64,000 nucleotides of DNA, from contig NZ_PVTS01000006.1 of the NCBI RefSeq assembly GCF_003003035.1, positions 234,977-298,976 on the forward strand, in the 5' to 3' direction. The first letter of the stretch is position 1; every line of letters begins with the position of its first letter. Shown one piece after another: positions 20,581-29,392 of this stretch. The stretch is from Marinilabilia salmonicolor. GTDB lineage: Bacteria > Bacteroidota > Bacteroidia > Bacteroidales > Marinilabiliaceae. A program made the translations under genes and the position numbers. The notes under the pieces were generated by a model. It was not told the DNA's origin. It worked only from the letters and a program-made list of their open reading frames with translations, and ran no database searches.

Positions 20581-20666
20581 AAAAAAAAATTTCTTCAAGT
20601 GTTCATTGACCCCAAATCAATAAATCCTGCAATTAAGCGATTTCGGGAAATTACATTCCGTGCCTT

Positions 20667-21287
20667 CTATAAATAAACCACTTTGCCTGCTTCGGCAAGT
20701 GTGGTAGCAATCTGATACATATTACTGATACGCCCCACCCCTATTTGCTCTTTCATACTGTAATAATCGACACAGGTACCACACACCAATACACTCACAT
20801 CCTTGTCTTCAAGTTCAGCAAGAGCAGCTGCGGTATCGGTATCCTTCACGGCCAGTTTCACTCCTCCGTTATACATAATAATATGAGTAGGCAATTGATC
20901 CATCTCCTTCAGAGCATTAAAATATCCCCGAATCAACAAGGAACCCAGATCGTCTTCGCCCTCTCCCATACGACAGCTGCGGACAACAACCACATAATCA
21001 GTGTTTCCTCCGGCAGGCTGGGGCACCGCACAATATGCTTCGGGATTACTTTCTGCGACGGAAGCAGATTCTGCAGGTTTCGTGACTTCAATGGTATAAA
21101 TGCCGTCTTTCTTATCGGCAACCGGGTTGGCACCAAGATCCTCCAGAAAGCTCATCAGATTCTGATAAGAGGTATCATTGTCGGAAATCACCTGCATTTT
21201 CTCTCCCTCATTCACCTCTCTCAGTCCGTTTCGGGCCATAATCAATGGTTCGGGACACAACCGTCCCTTAGTATCTATTGTCTTCAT
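20667..21287 (-). CDS. yedF: Selenium metabolism protein YedF
   Basis: A 206-residue two-domain protein. The N-terminal TusA-like domain has GRLCPEPLI with Cys11 in the CPxP motif. The C-terminal DsrE-like domain, after a linker with Ala/Pro, includes VVVVRSCRMGEGEDDLGS and VLVCGTCVDYY. This TusA-DsrE fusion is the family TIGR03527 type found with SelD. It likely binds and relays selenium as perselenide. The start overlaps mnmH by 20 bp. Confidence 0.93.
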   Translation of the reverse strand: MKTIDTKGRLCPEPLIMARNGLREVNEGEKMQVISDNDTSYQNLMSFLEDLGANPVADKKDGIYTIEVTKPAESASVAESNPEAYCAVPQPAGGNTDYVVVVRSCRMGEGEDDLGSLLIRGYFNALKEMDQLPTHIIMYNGGVKLAVKDTDTAAALAELEDKDVSVLVCGTCVDYYSMKEQIGVGRISNMYQIATTLAEAGKVVYL

Positions 21288-22362
21288 GACTAAACTGTTT
21301 TATCAATTTTCGGGCTACATTTTCAGGCTCATCGGTCATTTCTTTCAAGACCAATACCGGTTCATTTCTTTTTGCCAAAGATTTGGCATATCCTTTATCG
21401 TAATACTGCAAGGTAAGGTCAGCCACGGAGCGATAGTCACCTGCATCTAAAGCCTCCAATGCTTCGTTGGTTCTCTGGCCTCCAAGTCGTTTCTGAATTT
21501 TCAAAACAGATTCCTGCAGTAACTCTTTATCAAAGCAACCATAATCCCTAACAAGCCGATCCACCCGAAGTTTTCGGTCAATATCATACATAACCAATGG
21601 TGCCTGCATCAACAACTCAAAGAGTTGATCGGGAATATAGACACGGCCGATACTGTGGCTTTCACCTTCCACCCAAATTATTCTGTCGGGATTAAATTTC
21701 AGAAAACGGGCATGGATATCATTTTCAAACTGCTCTGATGTTGGTTGGTCCTCTTCTCCCAGTGCACCAAAGGCCGATCCTTTGTGATTGGCCAGGCCTT
21801 CCAGATCCAACATCTGTTCTCCATGGTTTTCAAGCTCCTTCAAAACTTCGGTTTTCCCACCTCCGGTAGGGCCGCCAATTACCATAAAACGCCATTTCTG
21901 TTCTTCCAGCATTTTTCTGAACGATGCCCGGTATGCCTTATAGCCACCCTCCAAGGTAGTGGCTTTCAACCCGACCGTTCTGAATAGCCAGGCCATACTT
22001 CCACTGCGCATTCCACCCCGCCAGCAATGAACCAATACCTGGTTGTCAACTGCAATACGCCTTGCCGCACGGGCAAACTCAGCCATTTTGGGGCCGACAT
22101 ACTCCAACCCCTTTAAAACGGCTGCATCACGCCCCTCTCTTTTATACAAGGTTCCAACCACAGCTCGCTCCTCATTGGAAAAAATGGGCATATTAATGGC
22201 TCCCGGAATATGCCCCTGGGCAAACTCCGCCGGCGTACGAACATCAATAACCGGAAACACCTCAGCTTCCTCCAGAAACGACTCCGGAGCAAGCACTGAG
22301 GTGCTCGCTTTATTACTATTTTCCAAATTCAAATGGTCAGAATCATTATTATTCACCATCAT
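21268..22362 (-). CDS. mnmH: tRNA 2-selenouridine synthase (SelU/YbbB)
   Basis: A 364-residue enzyme that replaces sulfur by selenium at U34 of tRNAs for Lys, Glu and Gln. The N-terminal rhodanese domain carries Cys113 in VHCWRGGMRS; the C-terminal P-loop domain begins at GGPTGGGKTE (residues 163-172). Length and the MRSGSMAWLF block match the family. It is the first gene of the operon mnmH-yedF-csd-like-DUF3343-selD. No selA, selB or tRNA-Sec is visible, so the operon alone supports selenouridine, not selenoproteins. Confidence 0.95.
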   Translation of the reverse strand: MMVNNNDSDHLNLENSNKASTSVLAPESFLEEAEVFPVIDVRTPAEFAQGHIPGAINMPIFSNEERAVVGTLYKREGRDAAVLKGLEYVGPKMAEFARAARRIAVDNQVLVHCWRGGMRSGSMAWLFRTVGLKATTLEGGYKAYRASFRKMLEEQKWRFMVIGGPTGGGKTEVLKELENHGEQMLDLEGLANHKGSAFGALGEEDQPTSEQFENDIHARFLKFNPDRIIWVEGESHSIGRVYIPDQLFELLMQAPLVMYDIDRKLRVDRLVRDYGCFDKELLQESVLKIQKRLGGQRTNEALEALDAGDYRSVADLTLQYYDKGYAKSLAKRNEPVLVLKEMTDEPENVARKLIKQFSHEDNRY

Positions 22363-22512
22363 AGTTTTTTAAAACTGAAGGCAGGGTAACTTTTGACTGA
22401 AATATCGACTTCGGAAATATCACCCTCAAAACACCATCTTCATCCTTATCACTTCAGTAAAGACGCACAATCGTGCTTCTCTGCCAGAACCTCATTCCTC
22501 AACCCTGATTCC

Positions 22513-22953
22513 TTACAACGTCACACTCCAGGTGTCATCCATATGATTTTTCCAGTCGCTGTATTTTTCCTGACCGCCGCGTACTTTCCAGTCGCTGTCG
22601 ATGGTCAAACGGGAACTGATACCACCACGGGGGTTACAAACCATTACAATTCGTATTCTGTCCGGATTGTAAACCTCCATCAGGTGATCGTAAAAAACAT
22701 TAATCAATCTTTCATAAGAAACAGTGATATTCCGAAGTGCCTGAACGTACATCTTCAGGGATTTTAATTCAATAATGCGGTCGGTTGGATAAAAAGTAAT
22801 GTAAACATCAGCAAAATCCGGCTGATCCTTTACCCCGAGAAAAGTAAACTCAGGTATCTTCACCTTTATTTCGTAAGCCTGATTGGTAGGATTAGGCAAC
22901 GATTTCAGCATGCTTTTATCGATATCCTTGTAGGTTAAAACTTTATCTGCCAT
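22513..22953 (-). CDS. QueF-family (tunnelling-fold) protein lacking the catalytic Cys
   Basis: A 146-residue homologue of 7-cyano-7-deazaguanine reductase. It aligns through PEFTFLGVKDQPDFADVYI, IELKSLKMYVQALRN and NPRGGIS. In authentic QueF the Cys in the TSLCP segment forms the thioimide with preQ0; here that position is Gly40. The FHE motif that binds substrate and protonates is SYE (Ser79-Tyr80-Glu81), so the His is lost while the Asp46 and Glu81 counterparts remain. Reductase activity is therefore doubtful, and a binding or alternative amidine-type role is possible. No other queuosine genes lie nearby. Confidence 0.82.
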   Translation of the reverse strand: MADKVLTYKDIDKSMLKSLPNPTNQAYEIKVKIPEFTFLGVKDQPDFADVYITFYPTDRIIELKSLKMYVQALRNITVSYERLINVFYDHLMEVYNPDRIRIVMVCNPRGGISSRLTIDSDWKVRGGQEKYSDWKNHMDDTWSVTL

Positions 22954-23079
22954 GACATTATTCGATTTGATGAACTAAAAAAATTATATCTGAAGTAAAA
23001 AACAACTTTGCATGATCCGGTTTCATTATCAGCAACCGGAAACAGAATGGCAAAGCACCAATAGATGATAAAATCGGTG

Positions 23080-23087
23080 CAAAGTTA
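23080..23087 (-). promoter_or_regulatory. Candidate -7 box of the QueF-like gene
   Basis: On the minus strand this reads TAACTTTG, a match to TAnnTTTG. It would give a leader of about 120 nt containing a CCGGTT/AACCGG hairpin. The -33 element is unclear. Confidence 0.45.
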
Positions 23088-23134
23088 ACAATTTAAGAGA
23101 AACAAAAAGATTAGTGAATCTTAACGGATTCACA

Positions 23135-23142
23135 TATCTTTG
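23135..23142 (+). promoter_or_regulatory. Candidate -7 box of rlmD
   Basis: TATCTTTG fits TAnnTTTG, with TTAG 20 bp upstream. It overlaps the upstream TTG candidate start of rlmD, which is why the GTG at 23170 is preferred as the start codon. Confidence 0.5.
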
Positions 23143-23169
23143 CGCGCAAAACCAGAAAAGAAAAAACAA

Positions 23170-24579
23170 GTGGGACGATCAAGACGAAACAAACCATTGC
23201 TCGAACGATTGGTGATCAGCGATGTAGCAGCAGAAGGCAAAGCCCTGGGCAGAGTCAATGACACGGTGGTATTTGTGCCACTGGCAGCACCGGGGGATGT
23301 GGTGGATGTTCAGGTAACAAAGAAAAGGAAAAAATATTTTGAAGGACGCCCTGTTAAATTCCATCACCTTTCGGAAATGCGTGCCGAACCTTTTTGCGAA
23401 CATTTCGGCATATGCGGCGGGTGCAAATGGCAACATCTCCCCTATTCCGAACAGGTAAAGTTCAAGCAACGTGAAGTACTTAACAATCTTCAGCGAATCG
23501 GAAAAGTTGAGTTGCCGGAAATCAGTCCCATTTTGGCCTCCCCACAGGAACGTTTTTACCGCAACAAACTGGAGTTTACTTTTTCCAATAAAAGATGGCT
23601 TTCATTAGAGGAGATGGAGTCGGAAGAGGTCATTGACAACAAAAACGGCCTGGGATTTCATATTCCCGGGATGTTCGATAAAGTTATTGACATAAAGGAG
23701 TGTCATCTGCAGCGACAACCATCCAACGACATTCGTCTGGCCATCCGAAATTATGCCCTTCAAAACAACTGGACATTTTTTGACCTCAGAGCCCAGGAAG
23801 GTTTTTTGCGGACATTGATTATCCGCACAACTTCTATCGGCGAAACCATGATTATTGTGGTATTCTTTCACGAAGATGAAGAAAAACGAAACAGGCTGTT
23901 TGAACATCTCAGAGAACAATTCCCCGAAGTAACTTCATGGATGTACGTAATCAACGAAAAGAAAAACGATACCATTACAGATCAGGAAGTGGTGCTTCAA
24001 TATGGCCGGGACCACATTTTTGAAGAGATGGAAGGTCTGAAGTTCAAAATCGGACCCAAATCATTTTATCAGACCAACTCTGACCAGGCTTACAATCTCT
24101 ACAAGGTTGCCCGGAATTTTGCCGGACTTACAGGAGACGAAACCGTTTACGACCTTTATACTGGCACGGGAACCATTGCCAACTTTATTGCCGGCAACGC
24201 TAAAAAAGTAGTGGGAATAGAGTATGTGCCAGAAGCCATTGAGGATGCCCACATCAACTCGGAAATTAACAACATCGAAAACACCCGTTTCTTTGCAGGC
24301 GACATGAAAGACCTTCTCAACCATGACCTGTTTGAGAAAGAAGGATTCCCTGATGTAATTATTACCGATCCTCCACGGGCTGGAATGCATGAAGATGTGG
24401 TCAGAACCATCCTCAATGCCGCTCCCGAGAAAATAGTTTATGTGAGCTGTAACTCCGCAACCCAGGCCAGAGACATCAATATTCTGGATGCCCGGTACCG
24501 CGTTACCGCAATTCAACCGGTTGATATGTTTCCCCACACGCACCATGTGGAAAATGTGGCTTTGTTGGAAAGGAAATAA
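23170..24579 (+). CDS. rlmD: 23S rRNA (uracil-5-)-methyltransferase, RlmD/RumA type
   Basis: A 469-residue SAM-dependent methyltransferase making 5-methyluridine in rRNA (or tRNA). From the N-terminus there is a TRAM domain, then iron-sulfur Cys residues in CEHFGICGGCKWQH, then the Rossmann domain with DLYTGTGTIANFIA, DPPRAGMHEDV, and the catalytic Cys in YVSCNSATQARD. The GTG at 23170 gives MGRSRRNKPLLERL, as in relatives; an in-frame TTG at 23140 lies inside the promoter box. The exact target base is not provable from sequence. Confidence 0.92.
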   Translation: MGRSRRNKPLLERLVISDVAAEGKALGRVNDTVVFVPLAAPGDVVDVQVTKKRKKYFEGRPVKFHHLSEMRAEPFCEHFGICGGCKWQHLPYSEQVKFKQREVLNNLQRIGKVELPEISPILASPQERFYRNKLEFTFSNKRWLSLEEMESEEVIDNKNGLGFHIPGMFDKVIDIKECHLQRQPSNDIRLAIRNYALQNNWTFFDLRAQEGFLRTLIIRTTSIGETMIIVVFFHEDEEKRNRLFEHLREQFPEVTSWMYVINEKKNDTITDQEVVLQYGRDHIFEEMEGLKFKIGPKSFYQTNSDQAYNLYKVARNFAGLTGDETVYDLYTGTGTIANFIAGNAKKVVGIEYVPEAIEDAHINSEINNIENTRFFAGDMKDLLNHDLFEKEGFPDVIITDPPRAGMHEDVVRTILNAAPEKIVYVSCNSATQARDINILDARYRVTAIQPVDMFPHTHHVENVALLERK

Positions 24580-24628
24580 TTTTCGGTTGAACTTTTTAAT
24601 AGTGTGTTGCGTTTTTCTGTAAAAAAGT

Positions 24629-25396
24629 ATGATTGCAATATTATCACCGGCAAAAAAACTGGACTTTAAAAAGAAAGTTCCAACATCGCAAAGTACCGAA
24701 ATACTCTTTTCTGATGAAGCATCTTCATTGGCTGATGATTTGAAAAAATTCTCACCCGATGAACTCATGAACCTCATGAAAATAAGCCGACAATTGGGAG
24801 AACTCAATGCAGAACGTTTCATTCAATGGAGCTGGCCTTTCAATTCAACGAAAGCCCGTCAGGCCATTTATGCTTTTAATGGTGAAGCCTACAACGGGCT
24901 CGATGCATGGTCACTTAATCACAAAGAAATAGAAACAGCTCAAAAGCAGTTGCGCATTCTGTCGGGAATGTACGGTGTATTAAGACCATTGGATAATATA
25001 CTTCCATACAGACTTGAAATGGGCACTAAACTCAAAAATGAAAAGGGGAAAGACCTCTATGAATTTTGGGGTGAAAAACTGACAAGACAAATTAACGAAG
25101 ACCTGAAACAAGGCAAACATAAAGCACTCATCAACCTTGCGAGCCAGGAGTATTTTAAAGCCCTTGATGAAGATAAAATTGAAAAACCCGTAATAACCCC
25201 CGTTTTCAAAGAAAACAAAAACGGGACATACAAAGTCATCAGTATTTATGCTAAAAAAGCACGAGGCATGATGGTCCGATTTATCGTACAGAACAAACTA
25301 ACCCAACCTGAAGACCTGAAAGCCTTTGATGAAGATGGCTACCATTTCAACAACGATCTTTCAAAAGGAAACGAAATGGTCTTTACCAGACACTAA
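24629..25396 (+). CDS. yaaA: Peroxide stress protein YaaA (DUF328)
   Basis: A 255-residue cytosolic protein starting MIAILSPAKKLDF and containing the family core WPFNSTKARQAIYAFNGEAYNGLD, SGMYGVLRPLD and NLASQEYFKAL. In E. coli YaaA lowers free iron and limits Fenton damage during peroxide stress, and it binds DNA. Length is typical. It follows rlmD by 49 bp, so the two may share a transcript. Confidence 0.94.
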   Translation: MIAILSPAKKLDFKKKVPTSQSTEILFSDEASSLADDLKKFSPDELMNLMKISRQLGELNAERFIQWSWPFNSTKARQAIYAFNGEAYNGLDAWSLNHKEIETAQKQLRILSGMYGVLRPLDNILPYRLEMGTKLKNEKGKDLYEFWGEKLTRQINEDLKQGKHKALINLASQEYFKALDEDKIEKPVITPVFKENKNGTYKVISIYAKKARGMMVRFIVQNKLTQPEDLKAFDEDGYHFNNDLSKGNEMVFTRH

Positions 25397-25697
25397 AAAC
25401 TTCAACATTCACGTTCAATAGTTCGTTAGATTTTTAGATTTTTAGACGTTAGAGGTTAGACGTTAGAGGTTGGAAATTAGAAGTTAGAAAAAACGTATTA
25501 CGCTGACATTCTAAGCATTACCGGAAAACTCATTTAAACATAAAGATTTAATGCCCCAAATTTTTTAAAGGGTTTATCGGACTATTGGTCGGTATTCAAG
25601 AACAGAAAACAAAAAATACAAACCACTTTTAACGCACAATTTCGTGACAAACCCATGATTTTTTCTTAACTTTTGTACATACAAAAACTAAGTTATT
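25397..25697. repeat. Degenerate GTTAGA-type simple repeat plus promoter region
   Basis: About 25424-25490 is a slippage-prone tract with repeated units such as TTTTTAGA and GACGTTAGAGGTTAGA, the latter present about twice in tandem. The rest (25491-25697) is AT-rich and carries the promoter of the next gene; a box close to the consensus, TTAACTTTTG, ends near 25675. No gene is visible. Confidence 0.55.
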
Positions 25698-26411
25698 ATG
25701 AGTGAAACACAACATATTGAACGTTATGGAAATCTTCTGAAACAGGAAAGCCTGAGAACACTGGAAGACAAAATATGGCCAAACACCTTTGTTTTGGAAG
25801 CTCCGGAACCCTTCCCCGGGTTTTTTAATTACTATTCCGACCATCCGGTGGACAGCAAACCGCTTTATATCTACCTGGTATTAAAAAGGTTATATACACT
25901 GGAGGAAATTACCCGGGCAACTCAGAATATTCAGAAGTATTTCGATACCGATTTCAACGCCACCCCCGGAGTTGTAAACATCTACAACAAGCAGTTTGAT
26001 GTCATCAGGGTGCGCCATCTGGACAACTTCTCTCAGATCACCGACTTGCAGGCAAGCTACATGGATCAGGGGATAGAATTTAAAAGCAAGCCCAACAGAA
26101 AAGTGGAAGGTCCGGCCGTAATCCGCATCAAAAAGTTTTTCATTCTTGATGAACCGGAACAGGGACTATTTTTTGACACCATCGAAAAAGATCATGGATA
26201 TTTTCTGATTCCGAATCAATTAACATGGAAGCATTTTGAAGACATTACCCGCAGAGTAAAGTTTAACTGGGAAAAGCCGTTTTTCGATGCTGCCATAGGC
26301 CACTTTCATGTAAAATTTGGACTTCAGGATATGATTCGAATTTATTATCCTGAAATGAGTCTGGATTATTTGCGTGAAGTGAGGAAAAAGTATCTGGAAC
26401 GCATTAAATAA
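25698..26411 (+). CDS. Conserved hypothetical protein (237 aa), function unknown
   Basis: A 237-residue soluble, aromatic-rich protein with no signal peptide or membrane segment. I do not recognise a family. Visible features are an acidic N-terminal half with PFPGFFNYYSDHP, a central KVEGPAVIRIKKFF beta segment, and a basic C-terminus ending EVRKKYLERIK. The composition and regular codon use look genuinely coding, and it has its own upstream space with a -7-like box. It may be lineage-specific to Bacteroidota. Neighbours (yaaA, ung) give no functional hint. Confidence 0.78.
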   Translation: MSETQHIERYGNLLKQESLRTLEDKIWPNTFVLEAPEPFPGFFNYYSDHPVDSKPLYIYLVLKRLYTLEEITRATQNIQKYFDTDFNATPGVVNIYNKQFDVIRVRHLDNFSQITDLQASYMDQGIEFKSKPNRKVEGPAVIRIKKFFILDEPEQGLFFDTIEKDHGYFLIPNQLTWKHFEDITRRVKFNWEKPFFDAAIGHFHVKFGLQDMIRIYYPEMSLDYLREVRKKYLERIK

Positions 26412-26418
26412 CAAAATT

Positions 26419-26571
26419 AGTGTTTGTCTATAAAGTCCAACTTCTGCGTTGTTGCTCAAAATCTAAATCCTAAAATACACTAATATTCTGCGGTTTAGAT
26501 TTTTCACACGCCTTGAATTTGAACTTACTCGTTCAAACACATGAAAAACGTTTAGTTTATGGACAAACACT
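26419..26571. mobile_element. Inverted-repeat hairpin element, copy B
   Basis: 153 bp. Ends AGTGTTTGTCTATAAAG (left) and TTTATGGACAAACACT (right) are inverted repeats, flanked by TA on both sides, as for Tc1/IS630-type MITEs. Inside is a 10 bp stem AAAATCTAAA (26458-26467) with TTTAGATTTT (26494-26503) around a 26 nt loop. It lies between the hypothetical gene and the 3' end of ung. Copy E at 59625 is its closest relative. Confidence 0.75.
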
Positions 26572-26576
26572 AATGA

Positions 26577-27338
26577 TTACCAAAGCCTCTTCTGTCGTTG
26601 CACCGAAGAGGCTTTTTTATCTCCTCCTGTCCAGTCAATCAACCCGGAAGTAGCCTCAAAAACGTTTGTTTCTCCCAGTAAAAAATCATTAGGGCGCTCA
26701 TGGCAAATCATTGGATGTGTTGTGGAAATGCTATGCTTAATCTCAAGATGCTCCACTGCTTTTTGGGCGTGGTTTCCCCATAGAAACCAAACGGCATCCG
26801 GACAATTTTTATTAATAAAATCTAACAATCGGTCGGTAAAGGGTTTCCAGTATCCCGAATGACTTCCGGGTTTACCTACATGACAGGAAAATGAGGTATT
26901 CAGTAACAAAACACCCTGTTGTTCCCAATACTTAAACAGCTCATCCGGCGGGAGCAAAGAAAATTCCCCGGCAGCCATTTCTTTTTTGATGCCTTTGAAA
27001 GTTTTGAAATCCTTCCTTTCAGCAGCATAAAGCGCACGAACAATATTACGCAGGCTGGTATTCCGAAAACTTTCGGTCCAATTCTTCAATGGCCCCACCT
27101 CAAATGCCCTGCCCGTAGCAACCCCTTGCTGAGGGTAGGGATCCTGACCGAGAATCACTACTTTGGTTTTGAAAAGATCAAGGGCCAAAAACCGAAGCAT
27201 TCTATTTCTACCAGGCGTTAAATCTTCGCTGTTCGTAATTCCAATTTGGCTTTCAACATCATCAAGTATTGCCGAAATCTCCTGAGTAAAAAAAGGCTTC
27301 CAGGAAGGATGAATGTCTGAAGGTAAAATCATCTGCAT
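26577..27338 (-). CDS. ung: Uracil-DNA glycosylase (family 1, variant)
   Basis: A 253-residue DNA repair enzyme that removes uracil from DNA. The water-activating loop is ILGQDPYPQQG (usual GQDPYHG; the His is Pro here), the uracil-binding Asn is in GVLLLNTSFS, and the C-terminal HP motif is STTHPMICHERPNDF in place of HPSPLSAHRGF. WFLWGNHAQKA and the central fold match Ung. Compared with E. coli it has an insertion before LLPPDELFKYW. This variant form is common in some Bacteroidota. The start could also be the Met two codons later. Confidence 0.88.
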   Translation of the reverse strand: MQMILPSDIHPSWKPFFTQEISAILDDVESQIGITNSEDLTPGRNRMLRFLALDLFKTKVVILGQDPYPQQGVATGRAFEVGPLKNWTESFRNTSLRNIVRALYAAERKDFKTFKGIKKEMAAGEFSLLPPDELFKYWEQQGVLLLNTSFSCHVGKPGSHSGYWKPFTDRLLDFINKNCPDAVWFLWGNHAQKAVEHLEIKHSISTTHPMICHERPNDFLLGETNVFEATSGLIDWTGGDKKASSVQRQKRLW

Positions 27339-27354
27339 TATTCAAGTTCTAACT

Positions 27355-27520
27355 TGTTTCTGTCCATAAAGTACCACTTGCGTCGCGTTACGCTTGCCGC
27401 CAAAATACTCATTTACCCAAGTAAACTCCGCTTTTGGCGGCTGTACAAGCCTTGCAACTGGCACTTTCTAACCAGACACATGACCATGTACAAACTTAGC
27501 TTTGCTTATAGACGGGCACT
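27355..27520. mobile_element. Inverted-repeat hairpin element, copy C
   Basis: 166 bp. Left end TGTTTCTGTCCATAAAG and right end TTATAGACGGGCACT. The inner stem is GCCGCCAAAA (27396-27405) with TTTTGGCGGC (27432-27441), loop TACTCATTTACCCAAGTAAA plus ACTCCGC-type end. An outer pair, AAAGTACCACTTGC (27368-27381) with GCAACTGGCACTTT (27454-27467), matches at 12 of 14. It lies between divergent ung and the lipoprotein gene. Confidence 0.75.
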
Positions 27521-27690
27521 AACTTGGGACTTAACCTGATGTATCCGGTAAATTTTCAGGTTGAAAGTTCAAATATAACTAATCCTGTATTTTTCCAATC
27601 ATACCATCCCTCATTCAGCAATCATTTCCGGATAAAGAGAACATTAACAATTTTGTAACCCTGGATAAACACATATTCCCTCTGATTTGT

Positions 27691-27698
27691 TAGCTTTG
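27691..27698 (+). promoter_or_regulatory. Candidate -7 box of the split 5'-nucleotidase operon
   Basis: TAGCTTTG fits TAnnTTTG and lies 11 bp before the ATG at 27710, so the leader would be only a few nt. The -33 element is not obvious. Confidence 0.4.
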
Positions 27699-27709
27699 AA
27701 AACAAAAAA

Positions 27710-28465
27710 ATGCGACACCATCATTTTATTTTCATTCTTCTAACACTCGCAGCAATCAGCTGTCAGTCACCAGAAAAACCATCACTTACCTCGACTCAGA
27801 ACATAACCATCGATAGTACGATTGTAGCAGATTCGATGGTTGCATCTTACATTACACCACTTCGCGATTCGGTAAATGCAATAATGAACGAAGTCATCGG
27901 AACGTCACCGGAAGAAATGTTTGCAGACAAACCAGAGTCCCCTCTATCCAGCTTTGTTGCTGACCTTCTCAGGGAAACAGCTTTAAAAGAATTAAAGGAC
28001 CTGAACAAAGAAAAATTACCGGTTATTTCCATCATAAACATCCGGGGTTTGAGAGCTCCCCTCCCAAAGGGCTCCATAAAAGTTAAACACATCTATGCCC
28101 TGATGCCATTCGAAAATCAGATGGTTACCTTAAAAATGTCAGGCGAAGACATCAAAAAACTTTATCAGCACATAGGCGAATCCAACGGGGACGGCCTGAG
28201 TGGCGGTTCTTTTACTTTCACCGGTCAATCGGTAAAAAATCCGAGAATCAACAACCAACCGGTTAGAGACGAGGCCTTTTATTATGTGGTGACATCAGAT
28301 TACCTGGCCACCGGAGGCGACCATTACACCGTTTTTGCCAACGCCGTTGAAAAACATGAATCATCGAATAAAATCAGAGATTTGATCATTCGACACATTC
28401 GGGAATTAAATGAACAGAACAAACAGATTCCATCTCCATCAGATCAGCGAATCGAAATGCAATAA
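27710..28465 (+). CDS. Lipoprotein with 5'-nucleotidase C-terminal domain
   Basis: A 251-residue lipoprotein: signal peptide and lipobox LAAISC put the acylated Cys at about residue 18. The remainder is the substrate-binding C-terminal domain of UshA-type 5'-nucleotidases: SPLSSFVADLLRETA, then INIRGLRAPLPKGSIKVKHIY, MPFENQMVTLKMSG, and DYLATGGDHYTVF near the end. The catalytic metallophosphatase domain is encoded by the next gene, 15 bp downstream. Together they make a two-polypeptide 5'-nucleotidase, a split arrangement seen in Bacteroidota. Confidence 0.9.
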   Translation: MRHHHFIFILLTLAAISCQSPEKPSLTSTQNITIDSTIVADSMVASYITPLRDSVNAIMNEVIGTSPEEMFADKPESPLSSFVADLLRETALKELKDLNKEKLPVISIINIRGLRAPLPKGSIKVKHIYALMPFENQMVTLKMSGEDIKKLYQHIGESNGDGLSGGSFTFTGQSVKNPRINNQPVRDEAFYYVVTSDYLATGGDHYTVFANAVEKHESSNKIRDLIIRHIRELNEQNKQIPSPSDQRIEMQ

Positions 28466-28480
28466 AAAAAGCCATAGATC

Positions 28481-29392
28481 ATGCAAACCACCAGAAGACA
28501 ATTCATAAAGACCCTGGCTGCCGGGAGTCTGGCTGCCACCCTCCCATTTGCTGTAAAAGGAGAGTCGCGTAATTATCATACACTAACCATTCTACATACC
28601 AACGATGTCCACAGCCATCTCGATCCCTTTGAAGCCAATCATCCAAGGTTTCCTGACATGGGTGGATTTGCAAGAAGAGCAAGCCTCATAAACCAAATCA
28701 GGAAACAAAACAATCACGTTTTATTGGTGGATGCAGGTGATATTTTTCAGGGTACCCCATATTTTAACTTCTTTGGAGGAAGACCCGAATTGGAATTAAT
28801 GTCGAAAATGAGATACGATGCAGCAACCATCGGCAATCATGAATTTGATAATGGCATTCAGCACCTCTCTGACCAGTTGAAATATGCCGATTTTCCTTTC
28901 ATCTGTAGCAACTATAATTTCGACAACACCATCCTGAAAGGCAAAACCCGGCCCTGGAAAATCATTGAAAATGGCCCCTTCCGAGTTGGCATCGTAGGCA
29001 TTGGAATCAACCCTTCAGGGCTGGTATCCCCGGCAAATTATGAAGGAATGAAATGGCTTGATCCAATAAAAACAGCAGAGGAAACAGGAGCCTTCCTGAG
29101 AAATGAAAAGAACTGCAATCTCATCATTGCGTTATCGCACCTGGGCATCAACAGCACCTCCGAAAGGCCCGATTCGGACCGAAAACTAGCGGCAGAAACA
29201 TCCTCCATAGATATCATCATAGGAGGACACTCACACACATTTCTTGACGAACCTGAACAAATAAAAAACAAAGCAGGCAAAAATGTCATCATTAACCAGG
29301 TTGGCTGGGGCGGAGTAATTCTGGGAGAACTAAACATTACGCTAAGCAAAGGCAAAACAACTTTTCTTTCAACACAACATCTGCTAAAATAA
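28481..29392 (+). CDS. Metallophosphoesterase, catalytic half of a split 5'-nucleotidase (Tat-exported)
   Basis: A 303-residue periplasmic enzyme. The twin-arginine signal is TTRRQFIKTLAAGSLAA. The metal motifs follow: TNDVHSHLDPF, DAGDIFQGTP, GNHEFDNG, ALSHLG, and GGHSHTFLD, all intact. It lacks the C-terminal UshA domain, which is the neighbouring lipoprotein. It likely hydrolyses nucleotides or UDP-sugars outside the cytoplasm. The use of Tat here implies folding, and perhaps metal loading, before export. Confidence 0.92.
   Translation: MQTTRRQFIKTLAAGSLAATLPFAVKGESRNYHTLTILHTNDVHSHLDPFEANHPRFPDMGGFARRASLINQIRKQNNHVLLVDAGDIFQGTPYFNFFGGRPELELMSKMRYDAATIGNHEFDNGIQHLSDQLKYADFPFICSNYNFDNTILKGKTRPWKIIENGPFRVGIVGIGINPSGLVSPANYEGMKWLDPIKTAEETGAFLRNEKNCNLIIALSHLGINSTSERPDSDRKLAAETSSIDIIIGGHSHTFLDEPEQIKNKAGKNVIINQVGWGGVILGELNITLSKGKTTFLSTQHLLK

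Noticed and set aside
22954..23080. PreQ1 riboswitch in the QueF-like leader
   Set aside because: The CCGGTT/AACCGG hairpin does not have the preQ1 motif or its A-rich tail; the gene may also not act on preQ1.
23140..23169. Ten extra N-terminal residues of rlmD from a TTG start
   Set aside because: The TTG lies inside the -7 promoter box, so it would not be in the mRNA; GTG at 23170 also fits homologous N-termini.
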